From Protopterus annectens (lineage: Eukaryota > Chordata > Ceratodontiformes > Protopteridae): 64,000 nucleotides of DNA. Location: the NCBI RefSeq assembly GCF_019279795.1, contig NC_056738.1, positions 404,979,245 through 405,043,244 of the forward strand, in the 5' to 3' direction. Positions 43,401 through 55,554 of the stretch are shown piece after piece. Every line of letters begins with the position of its first letter. Within the stretch, counting starts at the first letter, position 1. The notes beneath the pieces were generated by a model that searched no databases, had not been told where the DNA came from, and was given only the letters and a program-made list of their open reading frames with translations. A program made the translations under genes and the position numbers.

Positions 43401-44718
43401 TGATGGCTAGAACTCCTGGGCTTTTTTCCCCAGTTAGAGGAATTTTGATTGCTGCACACAAACCATCTACGAGGAAGTTGTACAATATTAAGTGGAAGGA
43501 ATTCTCCATTTGGGCTCATCAGAACAATCTAAATCCTTTTACAGCTCTGGTTCCTGCTGTGTTGGACTTCCTGGCATACATTTTTCATAACTGAGATAGT
43601 TTTTCTTCAGTGAAAGTGCAACCAGCGGCCATTTCCAGTTTTCATATGGGGAAGATTCTTTATCTCAAGCTTCATCCAAATTGTGCAAGGCCTTCTTAAA
43701 AGGTACTTTTCTCCTTTGTCTTTCTGTTAAAACTCATTAAAGCTGAGTGCTTCTCCAAGCATTTCTGCAGTTACCTCCTACTGCTTCCCTAGGCGTCAAA
43801 TATTACTTGTTCATACTTGCGTTTATTCCAAAACCATGCTATATACAAGGTATCTTAAAGCATACATGATGGCAAACACAATTGTATTGGTATTTGATCT
43901 GTCAGTGAGTATTTGTTAGAATTGTAATGTGATAAATTTATTTTTTAAAGGCTCAAGCCACACCCACTAGGAGTTAAAGATACACACTCAAAAGAGCTGT
44001 ACTGGAGGGAGTGAGTTCGAACCTGTGCTTCCCTGGGATCTTACCTTAGTTGAAAAGGTTTTGGTCACCCCCCCCCCAAGCCTTCAGCTAAGGTAGATTT
44101 AAAGTTCCTGACCTGGAAAACATCATCTTGGTGGCCATTACTTCATCCAAAAGTGTATCTGAATTGCAGGCTTTGCCGTGCAAGCCTCCATATTTGATTT
44201 TTCACAAGGACAGAGTTACTTTGCACAGTAACCCTTCCTTTCTGCCCAAGTTTGCTTCTGAGGCTAACATAAGCCAAGTTACCAACCTGCCTGTATTCTT
44301 CCCTAATTTTCAAAACAGAGGAGAGTATCTGCTTCATACATTGGATGTACATAGACAACTTCATTTCTGTTTGGATACAATCAAAACTTTGAGGAAATCT
44401 GACCAGCTTTTCATTTCCTTTTCCAAGTCCAGGTTGGGTAAACCAGTTTCCAAGGTTACCCTGGCTCATTGGATTACTAGTTGCTTTAAACTTGCTTATT
44501 CCATAAAGGGCATCCTGTAATCATGTCACATTAAGGCCCATTCTACTAGGTCTGTTTCCACCTCTTCAGCCTTCTGGTTGAAACTTTCCATTGATGAAAT
44601 TTGTGCAGCCGATACTTGGTCAAATCATCATACCTTTATTTTGCGTTACAAACTTGACATTATTTCCAAGAACAGAGCATTCTTTGGTTCTGCTGTGCTC
44701 TGGAATATCTTTTCTTGA
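43400..44718 (+). pseudogene. DIRS family-B tyrosine recombinase, E1
   Basis: N-terminal part 43400-43594 (AAHKPSTRKLYNIKWKEF). About 300 bases of unrelated sequence (43735-44040) interrupt it. The catalytic domain is in 44128-44520, where TSSKSVSELQAL has Ser in place of the catalytic Arg. HSTRSVSTSSAF (HxxR box) near 44550 and HTFILRYKLD (Tyr) near 44635 follow after a stop. Clearly homologous to the family-A recombinase (LDVHRQLHF, LRKSDQLFISF). Confidence 0.85.
43735..44060. other. Foreign insert in E1 recombinase, possible SINE
   Basis: No homology to the recombinase. On the minus strand it holds GGTTCGAACTC (near 44013), which fits a tRNA-type B box, but no A box was found at the proper distance. 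The call as a SINE is weak. Confidence 0.3.
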
Positions 44719-44753
44719 GGGCCACAGAAGTACTTTTGTAGCTGGGGACTCTG

Positions 44754-44828
44754 TCCCATAGGTTGACGAGCAAATGAAGGAAACAATATCATCTGTGTTG
44801 TTGCCTCTCATTTGCTCTTCAATCTTCC
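44754..44828. repeat. E1 internal complementary region
   Basis: The first half is the complement of the left end (cccataggttga, gcaaatgaagg). The second is the complement of the right end (gttgttgcctct, catttgctcttcaa). Confidence 0.82.
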
Positions 44829-44989
44829 CTCCCTCTATCCCCCTGCCTTTTGAAGGACCTAACGGAATTATGTGAGCAAATACTTTTACCGTTTGAGCTC
44901 CTGAAGTATTCCTTTCTAACTTGTCCTGTTGTCTTTAGGTGATTTCTTTCTACTTGTTTGATAATTATGATTATATAATATAACATGGT

Positions 44990-45136
44990 GCAGCAGACTC
45001 GATTTGAGGGATTTGGAGGAGAGGAGTGTTATGGGTAGGGGAGGAGCACAGATGTTGGAGCTTGAAACTTTGGTATGCAGCCGAGTCGGATCTGAAACCC
45101 ACAGGTTGAAGAGCAAATCAGAGGCAACAACTGAGA
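44990..45136. repeat. E1 right ITR
   Basis: Inverted match to 32861-33009, for example atgggtaggggaggagc and gatttggaggagagga. Confidence 0.87.
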
Positions 45137-46075
45137 TGGAACGTTATGGTGAATACATAACTTATTTGCAATCCCAGAACAAGGGTTTTAGTTTAGGTGT
45201 TTACTTTAGTCTTGTGCAACTAAATTAAGAATGCATTACTTGTGGCATTGTCTTTATAAGAGGTTTTAATGACAATATATTAGAATAGGAAGTGGTACCA
45301 CAGTTCTTCGTAGTGGTTGAGATGTGCACATTAGTGCTATGTGTCAGGCTTTTAGTGAGCAGTGCTGATGCCGAGATATGCAGTAATGTAAACATTTTCT
45401 GGAATTCACTGATGACTGCAGGTTTGTGTGGCACACACTGCTTTGCTCTGACTTAACAGTCAAGATGTTCAAAATAAGGAACTTGCCAGGAAGAGATATA
45501 GCACTGGGAGAAGAAATTGGGTTATGCGGTTTTATTCTGCTCTATATTCATATGTGTTAGTTTTCCCCCATTTTTATATGTTGAGACAAACAACCATATT
45601 AAATCAAGCTTTCATTAGTAAATTACATGTAGAGTATTATCACCAAGTTAAAATATGATAGTAGTTTGCATGATGAAATATTCGGTCTCCACACATAATC
45701 ATAAACTGAAACTCTTTACTAATCAGTATGATAAATACTAATCTACGTCAGCTATGTACACTGAAAACAAAACGTGCCATATTTAAGGTAATAGTTGGCT
45801 TCAGCCCTCTTTTTCTTTTTCAGCAGTGACCATCACCTAGTTCCATTACTCACACTGCTGGGTAGCTAGCTTTGCTGTGGTGATAGCAACATCATTATAT
45901 TAGTGTATAATTTTTCTTTCATGGTAAATTAATGCTCTCTTTGTTACTTTTCTTTTATAGAGCATTGTTTCTGTATTTATTAGAATTTATTTCCAGAATT
46001 GGTTAATTCGTGTATTTTAATGTTTTACTGGGATAATGTTTAAACTTAGTATTCAATCTTTTCTTTTTCAAACAG
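45137..46075 (+). other. CFLAR intron, 3' part
   Basis: No recognisable element. It ends in a pyrimidine-rich tract and cag at 46073-46075, a good splice acceptor. Confidence 0.75.
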
Positions 46076-46577
46076 AAATGGTAAAGGAATTATTTGAAAT
46101 TCTTCATTTTAAAGTGCTCCTTCATCTATATTTAAGTTTGGAAGACATGGAAAGGACATTGCGAGAAACTGCCCTAAGTGTGGAGCATAAAGGGTATAAC
46201 TGTTTTGCTTGCTTCATTATCAGCCGAGGAACACCATTTTCAGTCCTAGCAACAGATGCTGCAGTAGCAGGGATTACATTTGAGAAAATAAAAAAGCTTT
46301 TCATAGGAGAAGCATGCCTTGGTCTTCTTGGTAAACCAAAACTGTTTTTTATTCAGAATTATGTTGCATCAGAGAGCGCAGATGCATGTCTGGAAACAGA
46401 TGGATTAAAAAATGAATATGTTCCCTTGGAGAATGCGGCAGGAAACACTGTTGCAAGTGAAGCTGACATCTTGTGGTGCTACTGTAAGGCAAATGTCTGT
46501 ATTCTGGATCAGAAACCATGGCAGAAGTCATTATACCTTTGTCATCTTATCGAAACTCTCCAGAAGTGTCAAACCAG
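46076..46577 (+). CDS. CFLAR: CFLAR (c-FLIP) caspase-like domain exon
   Basis: Single internal exon of 502 nt, acceptor cag at 46073-46075 and donor ag/gtatgt at 46577/46578, with incomplete codons at both ends. It encodes most of the caspase-like large-subunit fold. c-FLIP is the catalytically dead caspase-8 relative that controls FADD-caspase-8 signalling at death receptors. The active-site Cys motif of caspases (QACxG) is replaced by FFIQNYV, as in c-FLIP, and the catalytic His-Gly is replaced by ISRGT. SEADILWCYC and the SLYLCHLIETLQ end also align with c-FLIP. The frame is open through the exon. Caspase-8 or -10 is excluded by the missing Cys. Other exons were not found. Confidence 0.92.
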
Positions 46578-48061
46578 GTATGTAAAACTCACTGATGCAG
46601 TTTTTTTAAACTAGCTAGTCATACAAAATCAAAATGTAGAAATGAGGTTATTGATATTTCTTTAGTTGTGGTATTGAATTATATTTATGCATGCCGATCA
46701 GTGAAAAGTAGGTGTCGTTGTATCCAGGATACTTATTTCCATAGCATGGCAGTCAGTAATGGCTAAGACTGCAGTATTTTGTGGAGTGTACATTACAGTT
46801 TTGCTGAAGTGAATTTTGCCTTAATCACTGTGATATTACATAAAGGTGTAATGAAAAAATAAAATAGTTAAGAAGTTACCTATCCTCATGTTTTTTTTTT
46901 TGATAACATTAATCTGCATTCCATTTTTTAGTCTCTTAATTTTTTGACTTTATTTATAGTTAATGAAATCAAATAAAATACTACTCTTGTTTGAATGTAT
47001 TTTGTTGCAGCTTTTCTGCACATTTCATTTTCCTCTAATTATGTTGCACAGAATGAACTGATTATAATTTTGATGCATATATCATACAGTTCTTAACTCC
47101 AGTCTCCTCACCACTACTGGATCTGCATCTTTCGTACCATATGTCACATTAAACATACATACTGCAGGACCACTGAATGTTGCTTTAAAACTGGAAATTG
47201 CCATGCTACTCCTAATGTGCTCATTCTTTCATTATAAAATCTTTAACTTACAGGTAACAGTCTTCCAGTTGCATAATATGGTTGTACAGCTCAGTTATGG
47301 TGCCAGCTTGGTGATATGATCAATCTCAAGGGTATTTTCCTTGCACAAGCATGCATTTTTTTTTTGTTGCCTTTAAGTCTGTCAGGCAGGTTTTGACACC
47401 AGCAGTGAATGCTTTTGTGTGTTTTATCCTTGCCACAGTTAACCACACTGTGTTTGTGGTGCCTGTGCTTTTTTGAAACCTGTACCTTTTAGTATGTTGC
47501 AGAAACCTTACCACAGTGCAGCCCAGCCAAACCTGCTCTCCAAAGTCATCCTATTCCACTTTTTGCAGTTATGCACCCAGTCTCCTAACTTTGTTGTGGC
47601 ACTTTGCTTAGCTACTGTCTCACTCTTGGGTGTCATTCCACTCCTGTCTTTGCAGTTAAGCACTCCCATTGTTCTCTTTACTTTATTTTGGCACTTGGGT
47701 TAATTAATGTCTTACTCATGAGTTTGTTCTTGCTTTTGAACAACCCCCATAGTTTGTTACTTTCATAGCATTTATTCAGTCTGCTCATAATGTTCAGCAT
47801 TTCCACTGCTGCAGTAGCCTTTATGCTTTATGGGCTATGTCTTGCTGTAAGACACAACAACTGACCAGCTTTCAAAAGCTCAGGCTCCTACCAGCTGATT
47901 TGCCAGCTCTGTGATGGGAAAATCAACAGTCAGCATGTCTTTAGTACTTTCTTGCTGCCTTGTGAAGAAGCAGCTCAGAGGCTTCACTGAGAGCAGCAGC
48001 CTGCCTTCATCTCCTTTCCGGAAGGCAAGTCCTTGGGGTAATCCTTCATGACAAAAATGTA
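46578..48061 (+). other. CFLAR intron, 5' part
   Basis: Begins gtatgtaaaac. No gene is seen. 47554-47635 and 47636-47722 are imperfect direct copies (ttccact...tgcagtta.gcac...ggcactt). D4 starts at 48062. Confidence 0.65.
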
Positions 48062-48246
48062 GATGTTCTTCGTGTTTCACTGTTGCAGATATCCCACTTG
48101 GGTTATCCTGCCAGGGTAAGCCCTCAGTCGGCCCGAATACCAGAAGCTTAGTATTTCTGCGTTAGTTGCTGTCGCTCCAGGACTGACGTTCGGTCATCAG
48201 TGGTAAAAAAACAGGCAGCCAACGACATTACATCAGTCTTTCTTGC
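48062..48246. repeat. D4 left ITR
   Basis: Inverted copy at 53423-53635. The CRE is degraded to tgacgttc (48184-48191) and TATAAAA to taaaaaa. Confidence 0.9.
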
Positions 48247-48379
48247 TGAGGAGCCCGAAGCAGAAGCAGTTCACATGAGTGCCGGTCGGCTGCTACCTCT
48301 GATTTCATTTACGAAATTGAAGTTGAAGTCTTTTAAAGCTAAGTACCCCATTGGGGATCCTTTTTTCTTGCTCTAACCA

Positions 48380-50220
48380 ATGTCAGAAAAAGTTAACAAT
48401 TGTCTTGCCTGTGGAAAGCAAATACCACACCGAGATTTCCATTCTAACTGTGTCACCTGTTTAGGCCCAGACCACGACGTCCCTCGCTGCCAGTTTTGTG
48501 CTTTGTTTAACGCCCGAACTATACATCGTTGGGCCCTTATCATAGCTAAATACTTTCACTCTCGATATCCATATTCTGAAATGGCTACGGTAAGCCATCT
48601 GACTACCGATCTTCTGAAAAAATGTAAGGATAAAGACAGAGACAAACCGCACAGGTCCAAAACTGCCGCCGATGCTTCCGTTAAGCTAGTTGCCAGTTTG
48701 CCGGTACTCAGTGAGGCACTTTCACAGCCCCTGATGCCTGCTTCGATGGATTTGCAAGCCACTACCGAGACCGGTTTGGAGTCCAGTATGCCGCGAGACT
48801 CTTCTTTGATTACGGAACCTGTGGATGTCTCTACCTTGGATGGGTCTGGAGCCACTGTGCAGGCACTGGCTTCTGAAGAAGTTCTTCGCACTACTGATAT
48901 TCGACACAAACCGACAACTTCTTTTGCATCTTCAGTTCTTTTCTAAAACTACTGAGTTTTTAAAGCTCAGAGTACGAACTACGCCTAAAAAAAAAACAAC
49001 AACCCAACCTCAAGGGCCTGCTTCCATGCCTCAATCTCAGATGCTTAAAATGACGGAAGACCTTATCATGCTGATTAGGGGAAGCCAGCCTACCCCTGCT
49101 AAAAGGGAAAAGAGACTTGTCCCCAGCAGGTTTATCTGACCAAGAGTCCGACGACTCTGAGGTTTCTGATTATGAAGACATGCGCTTATCTGCTTATGAG
49201 GATTCAGATGCAGAGGAATCCATTCCTTCTGCCTCTCCTCCAGAGGATTTTTCTTTTGGTGAAACCCTACATACCTTGGGAGAGCATTTCCATTGGGAAT
49301 GCCAGGATTATCCTCAGTCCAAAAAGGGACTCGGGGAATTTTTAGATTTAGCAGAACACAGACCCTTAGCTATTCCTCCTGTTCTGGATGTTGTGGATGA
49401 TGTTTTTATGGAATCTAGTCTAACTCCTGATGCTCTACCTCCTGTTCCCAGGAAACCTGACAGGTACTACAGAGTCCCTAACTCACATAAATTTCTTTTG
49501 AAAAATTTTACTTCTGGCCCAGAGGTCATCTCCCAAGGGCCTAAGGGAATAAAAGCAACCACAGCTAAGAATCCCACCCCCTCGGACAGGGATTCCCGAG
49601 CTTTAGACAGATGGGGTAAAAAAGTATACACTTCTGCAACTCTTGCCATTAGAGCATTAAATTGTCAGTTCCACATGCTGAAATACCAGCAACATACTGT
49701 GTAACTTATTTATCAAAAACGATCTACCTTCGCTGAAGAATTAAAGGAGATTATGCATTCTGCAAGCCAAGTTAGTAAGCATACCCTGCAATGTGGGTTT
49801 GACTCCCTAGAAGCATCCTGCAGGGCAGCAGTCACAGGTTCTGTACTTACAAGACATGCTTGGCTTAAGGAACAGACCTTGCCAGGCCATGTCAAATCAA
49901 AATTGTTGGACGCACCACTGAACAAACACAATTTGTTTGGCACCAAAGCAGAAGAGGTTCTAAAAAAGATGGAAGAAAAAGCTAAGTTTGTGCAGGCAGT
50001 TAAAGACTTTTTGCAAGTCCAGCCTCCAAGATTCAGTAGACATTGCCCCTCAAAACATTGGTCTTTACCAGCCCCCTCAAGGCCACCTCAGACAAGACCT
50101 AGGGGAAGCAGACCACCCAGACAACAGTCTCAGGGTATGCATAGATCTAAGCAATGGAGTACCTCCACTTCTAAAACAGGGAGTGCTAAGCCACCCCCTT
50201 TTGTAAAGAATTCAGAATGA
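48380..50220 (+). pseudogene. DIRS gag, D4, frameshifted
   Basis: ATG at 48380 opens MSEKVNNCLACGK with the complete Cys/His cluster to CALFN, then RKDKDRDKPHRS-like basic and Ser/Thr-rich spacer to 48946. Frame changes near 48940 and 49110. 49117-49704 holds the acidic SDAEESIPSASPPEDFSF, REHFHWE-type block (GEHFHWE), AEHRPLAIPPVLDVV, DRYYRVP and ALDRWGKKVYTSA. 49753-50220 holds SLEASCRAAVTGS, LTRHAWLKEQ and the Pro/Arg/Ser-rich tail. One stop near 49702 separates the last two parts. Confidence 0.92.
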
Positions 50221-52106
50221 CTTTTCAACTTTACCTCTTACCTCTCCCCATTTGCTTGTGCCCCCCAGCAAAAAACTGGGCCTCCATCACCAGCGATCGA
50301 TGGGTCCTCAACACAGTGTCTTAGGGGTACATATTTTATTTCCACACACTGCTAACCTCAAAAGGATTCCCAGATCTTCCTTCAAACCAGTGGGCAGAGG
50401 CACAAAACCAAGTTCATTCCCCGCTCTACATGAGGGCAATTCAGCCTGTTCCTGCAGACCAGATAGACCAAGGTTTCTATTCCAGACTTTTCCTGGTACC
50501 CAGAAAAGAGAGAACCTGGCAACTAATCCTAGATCTGTCCATTCTAAACACCTTCTTGGTGGTACCAAAATTCAAAATACTCACCCTGCAGCAGCTTCTT
50601 CCCATGCTATCCAAAGATGCCTGGGTAGCCACTCTAGACTTAAAAGAGGCTTATCTGCACATCCCAATCAGAGACTCTTGCAGGAAATATCTACGTTTCA
50701 GGGCAGGATCTGTGCATTATCAGTTCTCTGCACTTCCCTTTGGTTTATCCACTGCTCCCAGAGTTTTGACAAAATGCTTGGCTCCTGCCATTGCTTTTTG
50801 CAGACAAAGAAATATTCAAATTTACTCTTACTTGGATGACTGCCTGATTCAGGCAGACAGTCAGGAAAAGCTGTTACAGCAGCTGACATTTGTAAAATAT
50901 CTACTGACCTCACTGGGGTACACTATAAACGAAAAGAAATCCAAACTAGTCCCCAGTCAGAAAATTGTATTCCTGGGAGCAAGCCTGGACACAGCATCCA
51001 ATATGGCATTCCTTACTCCAGAAAAACAAGCCTATCTGACAGGCTACTTCTCCCAACTGGCCAGCAGAACCCAGTTATCCGCAAGGAAAATCCTGCAAGC
51101 TCTAGGGTTCATGGCCTCCTGCATTCTACTAATTCCATATACCAGACTGCATATGAGGAAACTTTAGTGGTACTTAAAAGTCTTTGGTGTCAACATTCTC
51201 AGGACCTGGAAACTATTTTACCTATGATACCTTGTCTAAAGAAAGATTTTCTTTGGTGGGCAGCAGCATGCAACCACAACAAGGGACTTCCCTTTTCACA
51301 ACCCCACGCCACCCAGACCCTAACCACAGATGCATCAGTCTATGCCTGGGGTGCACACCTGGATGGCAGGTGCATTTAGGGCCACTGGAGCCCAAATCAA
51401 ATTCATCTGCACATCAACCAAAAAGAGATGCTAGCTGTTCAGCACGCTCTTGACAGCTTTCAGACCCCTACTCTCTCTGGGGCCTCTACTAATCAAAACA
51501 GACAACACCACAGTAATGTGGTACATCAACAAGCAGAGAGGAACCCACTCTTACCCACTATGCAGGCTAACCATGACTCTTTGGCACACAGCTTCAGCCA
51601 TACAGATTCACCTGCTAGCACCATTTCTGCCAGGCAACCAAAACTCTCTGGCAGATAACTTAAGCAGAAATCTCCTAGACCCACACGAGAGGCAATTAAA
51701 CCAAAGCACCTTCAGCCTTGTAACCCAGAAATGGGGTACCCCGGAGGTGGGCCTATTTGCCTCCCACAGCAACCACCAGCTCAGCAAATTCTGCACCAGG
51801 GAACCTCACAGCAAGGCCTGGAAAGTGGATGCCCTATCCTTCCAGTGGGTAAACCTCTCGATCTATGCATTTCCCGCTCTACCTCTTCTTACAAGAGTGT
51901 TACTCAAAATAAGGGAGGAAAGACCAAGGGCAATCCTGATTGCCCCAGACTGGCCACACCAACACTGGTACCCACTATTGCACAACCTGTCACTGTTGCC
52001 TCTATGGCACTTCCCTCCGATTCCAACTCTCCTGATGCAGCAAAAGGGAGAGTTCTTGCATCTAGAATTGCAGACCCTGAATCTGGTAGCATGGTTTATT
52101 CCTTGA
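50221..52106 (+). pseudogene. DIRS RT-RNase H-methyltransferase, D4
   Basis: RT in 50430-51167 is complete from FYSRLFLVPRKERTW through LDLKEAYLHIPI (motif A), LPFGLSTAPR and YLDDCLIQA (motif C intact), ending at MRKL-stop. A stop also interrupts the N-terminal part near 50324. RNase H starts in another frame (51167-51379, TTDASVYAWG), then the first frame resumes at 51450 with KTDNTTVMWY, LADNLSRN and the methyltransferase block (VDALSFQW, YAFPALPL, IAPDWPHQHW) to 52106. Of the copies this RT palm is the best preserved. Confidence 0.93.
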
Positions 52107-53114
52107 CCTTTCCTCCAGTGGCCTGCCTAAGTAAGCAAGTCCTGGACATTATACGTGAAGCCAGATGACCCAGCACTAGAAAATCCTATGCTGACAGGTG
52201 GAAAAGGTATTGCTCCTGGATCCAGGATAAAGGAGCTCAACCAGCACAGCCCTCCTTACCTCTCATCCTGGATTACCTAGCAGACCTGCTTCACAGGGGC
52301 CTATCCTTCTCTTCTATTAAAATCCATGCCTCTGCCATCTCTGCTCATTACAGCACAGAGCCACCTTTATCCCCCCCCCCCCATCAAGCAGTTCCTTAGA
52401 GGGGCTAACAACTTAAGGCCACCCAGAACAGAGCCCCTACTCCTGCTTGGGACCTTAACTTTGTGTTGGAAAAGCTCACACTACCCCCTTTGAGCCTGCA
52501 GCTTCAGCAGAGTTAAAATTCCTCTCTGGGAAAACAGCCTTGCTTCTGGCAATCACTTCAGCTAGGAGAGTGCCTGAGCTACAAGCACTCATGGCTGTGG
52601 AACCCTTCATCATTTTCCATGCAGACAGGATCTCCCTCAGGACTAACCCAACTTTCATGCCTAAAGTAATGTCCAGTGTGGCTGTCAACCAGTCTATTCA
52701 TTTGCCCACCTTTTTCTCTACACCTCAAAATAAGGGAGAAAGGATCCTGCACTCTTTAGATGTGCACAGACAGCTCAGATTCCACGTGGATAGGACTAAG
52801 TCCTTTAGGAAGTCTGACCAGTTACTGGTCAGCATTGCAGCAGGGGCAGAGGGCAAGGCCATATCAAAACAAACCATTTTCAAATGGATAGCACCCTGTA
52901 TCCATTTCTGTTACAAACACCATGGGAAACCACCCCCACAGGGGGTCAGAACACATTCCACTAGGACAACTGCCACGTCTGCAGCTTTTCTGAGAGGGGT
53001 TCCTACCAGGGATGTCCTGGAGGCTGCAACATGGATGTCTGTTCACACCTTCACCAAGCATTTTACCACCTGCCTATCTTTTCCAAATCCAGGGCAGGCT
53101 TTGCAACTGTAGTC
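52091..53114 (+). pseudogene. DIRS tyrosine recombinase, D4
   Basis: An N-terminal EAR-stop-PSTRKSYADRWKRY segment near 52160, then an open part to the poly(C) run at 52370, where a frameshift occurs. 52540-53112 is open and holds the catalytic Arg (SARRVPELQAL), the LDVHRQLRF block, THSTRTTATSAAF (HxxR) and HTFTKHF. Two extra bases at about 53060 disturb the segment with the catalytic Tyr. Shortly after, the frame ends. Confidence 0.92.
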
Positions 53115-53183
53115 CTGCAGGGCATTCTAGCCAGCCCGAATTCTTCTTGACTGCCTCCACCCATTTCTTCAGCTTTGGGAATC

Positions 53184-53283
53184 AACCCAAGTGTGATGAC
53201 TGCAGCAGTGAAACACGAAAAACATAGTACAGTTGTGTACACTTACCATAAATGTAGATGTTCGAGTGTATTCACTGTTGCAG
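53184..53283. repeat. D4 internal complementary region
   Basis: Complement of both outer ends, joint near 53225 (aaacat then agtacagttgtg). Confidence 0.9.
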
Positions 53284-53422
53284 TCCTGGTTTCCCACCCT
53301 CCATCCCCCTTGTCTCTGTCTCTCTCCCTTCCTCACTTCTTACTGTGATATTTAGTATTTACTTTTTGCTGGTGTTATTCCACCATAACTTAGCATCCTA
53401 TTTGGGGGCTCCTAACATTTGG

Positions 53423-53635
53423 GGCAAGAAAAACTGATGTAATGGCATCGGCTGCCTGTTTTTATACCTCTGACTACCTGACGTCAGTCCTGGAGTGACA
53501 GCAACCGATGCAGAAATACTAAGCCTCTGGTATTCGGGCCAAATGTGTGCTACCCCTGTCAGGATAACCCAAGTGTGATGACTGCAACAGTGAATACACT
53601 CTAACATCTACATGGTAAGTGTACACAACTGTACT
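53423..53635. repeat. D4 right ITR with inward CRE and TATA box
   Basis: Minus-strand TGACGTCA 53479-53486 and TATAAAA 53460-53466, 12 bases apart. The outer extension lacks a few bases (catggtaagt). Confidence 0.92.
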
Positions 53636-55509
53636 TTAGTAGATATTTTTTTGTATTAAAAAGTAAGTGTTTTTTATTTTTGAAAATAGGATTTGATCCC
53701 TTTAAGAAACCCAGTATTTCTGTAGTACTGTCTGTTTCCTGTCTGGAGCCACTGCTTTTGCCATCAGCTATTTTGGGGACCCTTATTTATGAACAAATGT
53801 ACTGCTTATGTGCACTTTGAAAGTTTTATTTAAAAGTTCTGTGTGTTACATTTTTTTATTTTGGCACAGATGACTATGGGGCATGTTGTACTTGTGTTCA
53901 CGTTGTGGCAGCTTATGTGTCATTTGTTTGTCAGACTTATTTTATTTCTTAGGGGGTGTCTGACAATGTTTTAGTGTACTTGCTTGTGCCTTACTATGTT
54001 TTTGGGAATATTATGTGACAGGAAGTGTATTCTTGTTTCTACTTATATTATTTTAAATTTATTGTGCATGCATAATAAACTTCCTTGTATAAGACCTTAA
54101 CTTTGATAAGCATACCTCATGGAAGGCATGTTGTGCAGTAAACCTATGAGACCAGTAAACCAGTTGCACTACTGCAAATATTATCTTTGCTTAATCTTCT
54201 CTTCTTCCTTTTCATGAGCTGGAGGTACTGCTTCCCTGATAAATGTTGTTCCTGTGCGAGTAGATATTCACGAAAGGCCAACAAGGTTCCAGTAGTGCAG
54301 GCATCTCATCCTCTTAAATTCCTGTCTTCCACTCTCCTAACCTGCTTTGTCTTCTCCTATCTTCCAATCATTTTATCTGTCTTATGCTTGTATTGCACTA
54401 CACATCTTCTGCCTCCTGTTCCAGCAGTAGGAACCTCTCTCTGCAGTTCCAACTTTCCATCTACCTTACTGCATGTGATACAAGAACCACATGAGCATCC
54501 GCTGATAGCATTACTTCAAACACACATTATTCTTAGACAGGGAACACATCCTTCACCCAGAAGAAACTCCTAAAGTAAATTATTGTACGTTTTTTTTCCA
54601 TATTGAAATCTAGCATTTAGCAGTGTATCTTACTGTAGACCATAACTTGCCACATGCTGGAGGATACAAAGCTAGTACTAACTGCTCTGTAACTCTGTTT
54701 TACAATTGGTTTACTGCTTCCACTGTTTAAAGAAATGCTCCTCTACAGTTATACAGGACAAGCCCTGCTACAGGCCTTTAATTTAACTGTAAATCATGCA
54801 AGTTAATTATCTCTTTAACTACATATTACCTGTGTCTGTCAACTTTCTGTCAGTTGTTTTTTGCTGTCATTTCTCAGTTGTGCAGGCTCAGCTCCATTCA
54901 CCCTCACTATGCTCAGGTTTACTCTGCTCCCCTACCCTCCTGTACCTCCATTTCTCACCCACCTCCACTGCAACTACATTTACTCTAACCAGGCTTCACC
55001 TCTGCCCTCTCTCATCCTGTTAAACCATTCCTTCTACATCCCTAACTCATTCTTCCAATAGACAAAAATGATCTTATCTCTCAACAGCTGTAGTATCAGA
55101 TTATAAACTGTCAATACATCCACTCCTTAAACACCTCTGTAATAGTCCCTATTCCCCCAACCTTTAACAACCTACTTTTCTTGCCCTCACTCAGTATAGA
55201 AGCCTCCGATCACTAAAACCTGAACCTGTAATCTGAATTGTCTCTACCTCATATAGCAACATGACATACTTGCACCTGTTTCTTCTTGTAACTGTACTGC
55301 TACTCAACCATCTAACTTCCTTTTCTCAGAATTTTACTAACACTGCCCACTCCACCTCACTTACCTCCCTTATTACTATTTCCAGTTCCTTAAAATAGTC
55401 CATTCTACTGCATTGCACTGTAACCCGTTCACTTAACACAGTTTCTGCCATTTACCACTACAAATTCAAAATCAGACAAGCAATGCATTAACTTTCTCAC
55501 TTTACAACC
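53636..55509. other. Unassigned sequence
   Basis: AT-rich then pyrimidine-rich DNA. No exon or element was recognised. The last several hundred bases may be the 5' part of the LINE that follows, but no ORF1 motif is visible. Confidence 0.5.
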
Positions 55510-55554
55510 AAAAGCAGATAGTTGTTTCTCCACTGTCAATGTACCCCACTAAAT

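Larger units (their letters stand above)
48062..53635 (+). mobile_element. DIRS retrotransposon copy D4 (family A)
   Basis: Full-length layout with both ITRs (48062-48246, 53423-53635), ICR and all three gene regions, about 5.6 kb, without inserted elements. It lies in the CFLAR intron in the sense orientation. Gene regions carry few lesions compared with D1. The left ITR has lost its TATA box (tggtaaaaaaac), while the right keeps CRE and TATA. Confidence 0.96.

Noticed and set aside
46076..46577. Exon read as caspase-8 or caspase-10
   Set aside because: Catalytic Cys motif and His are replaced in the way typical of c-FLIP.
54187..54573. Plus-strand 128-codon frame with hydrophobic segments
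   Set aside because: No recognisable domain, no splice sites around it, composition like the pyrimidine-rich flank.
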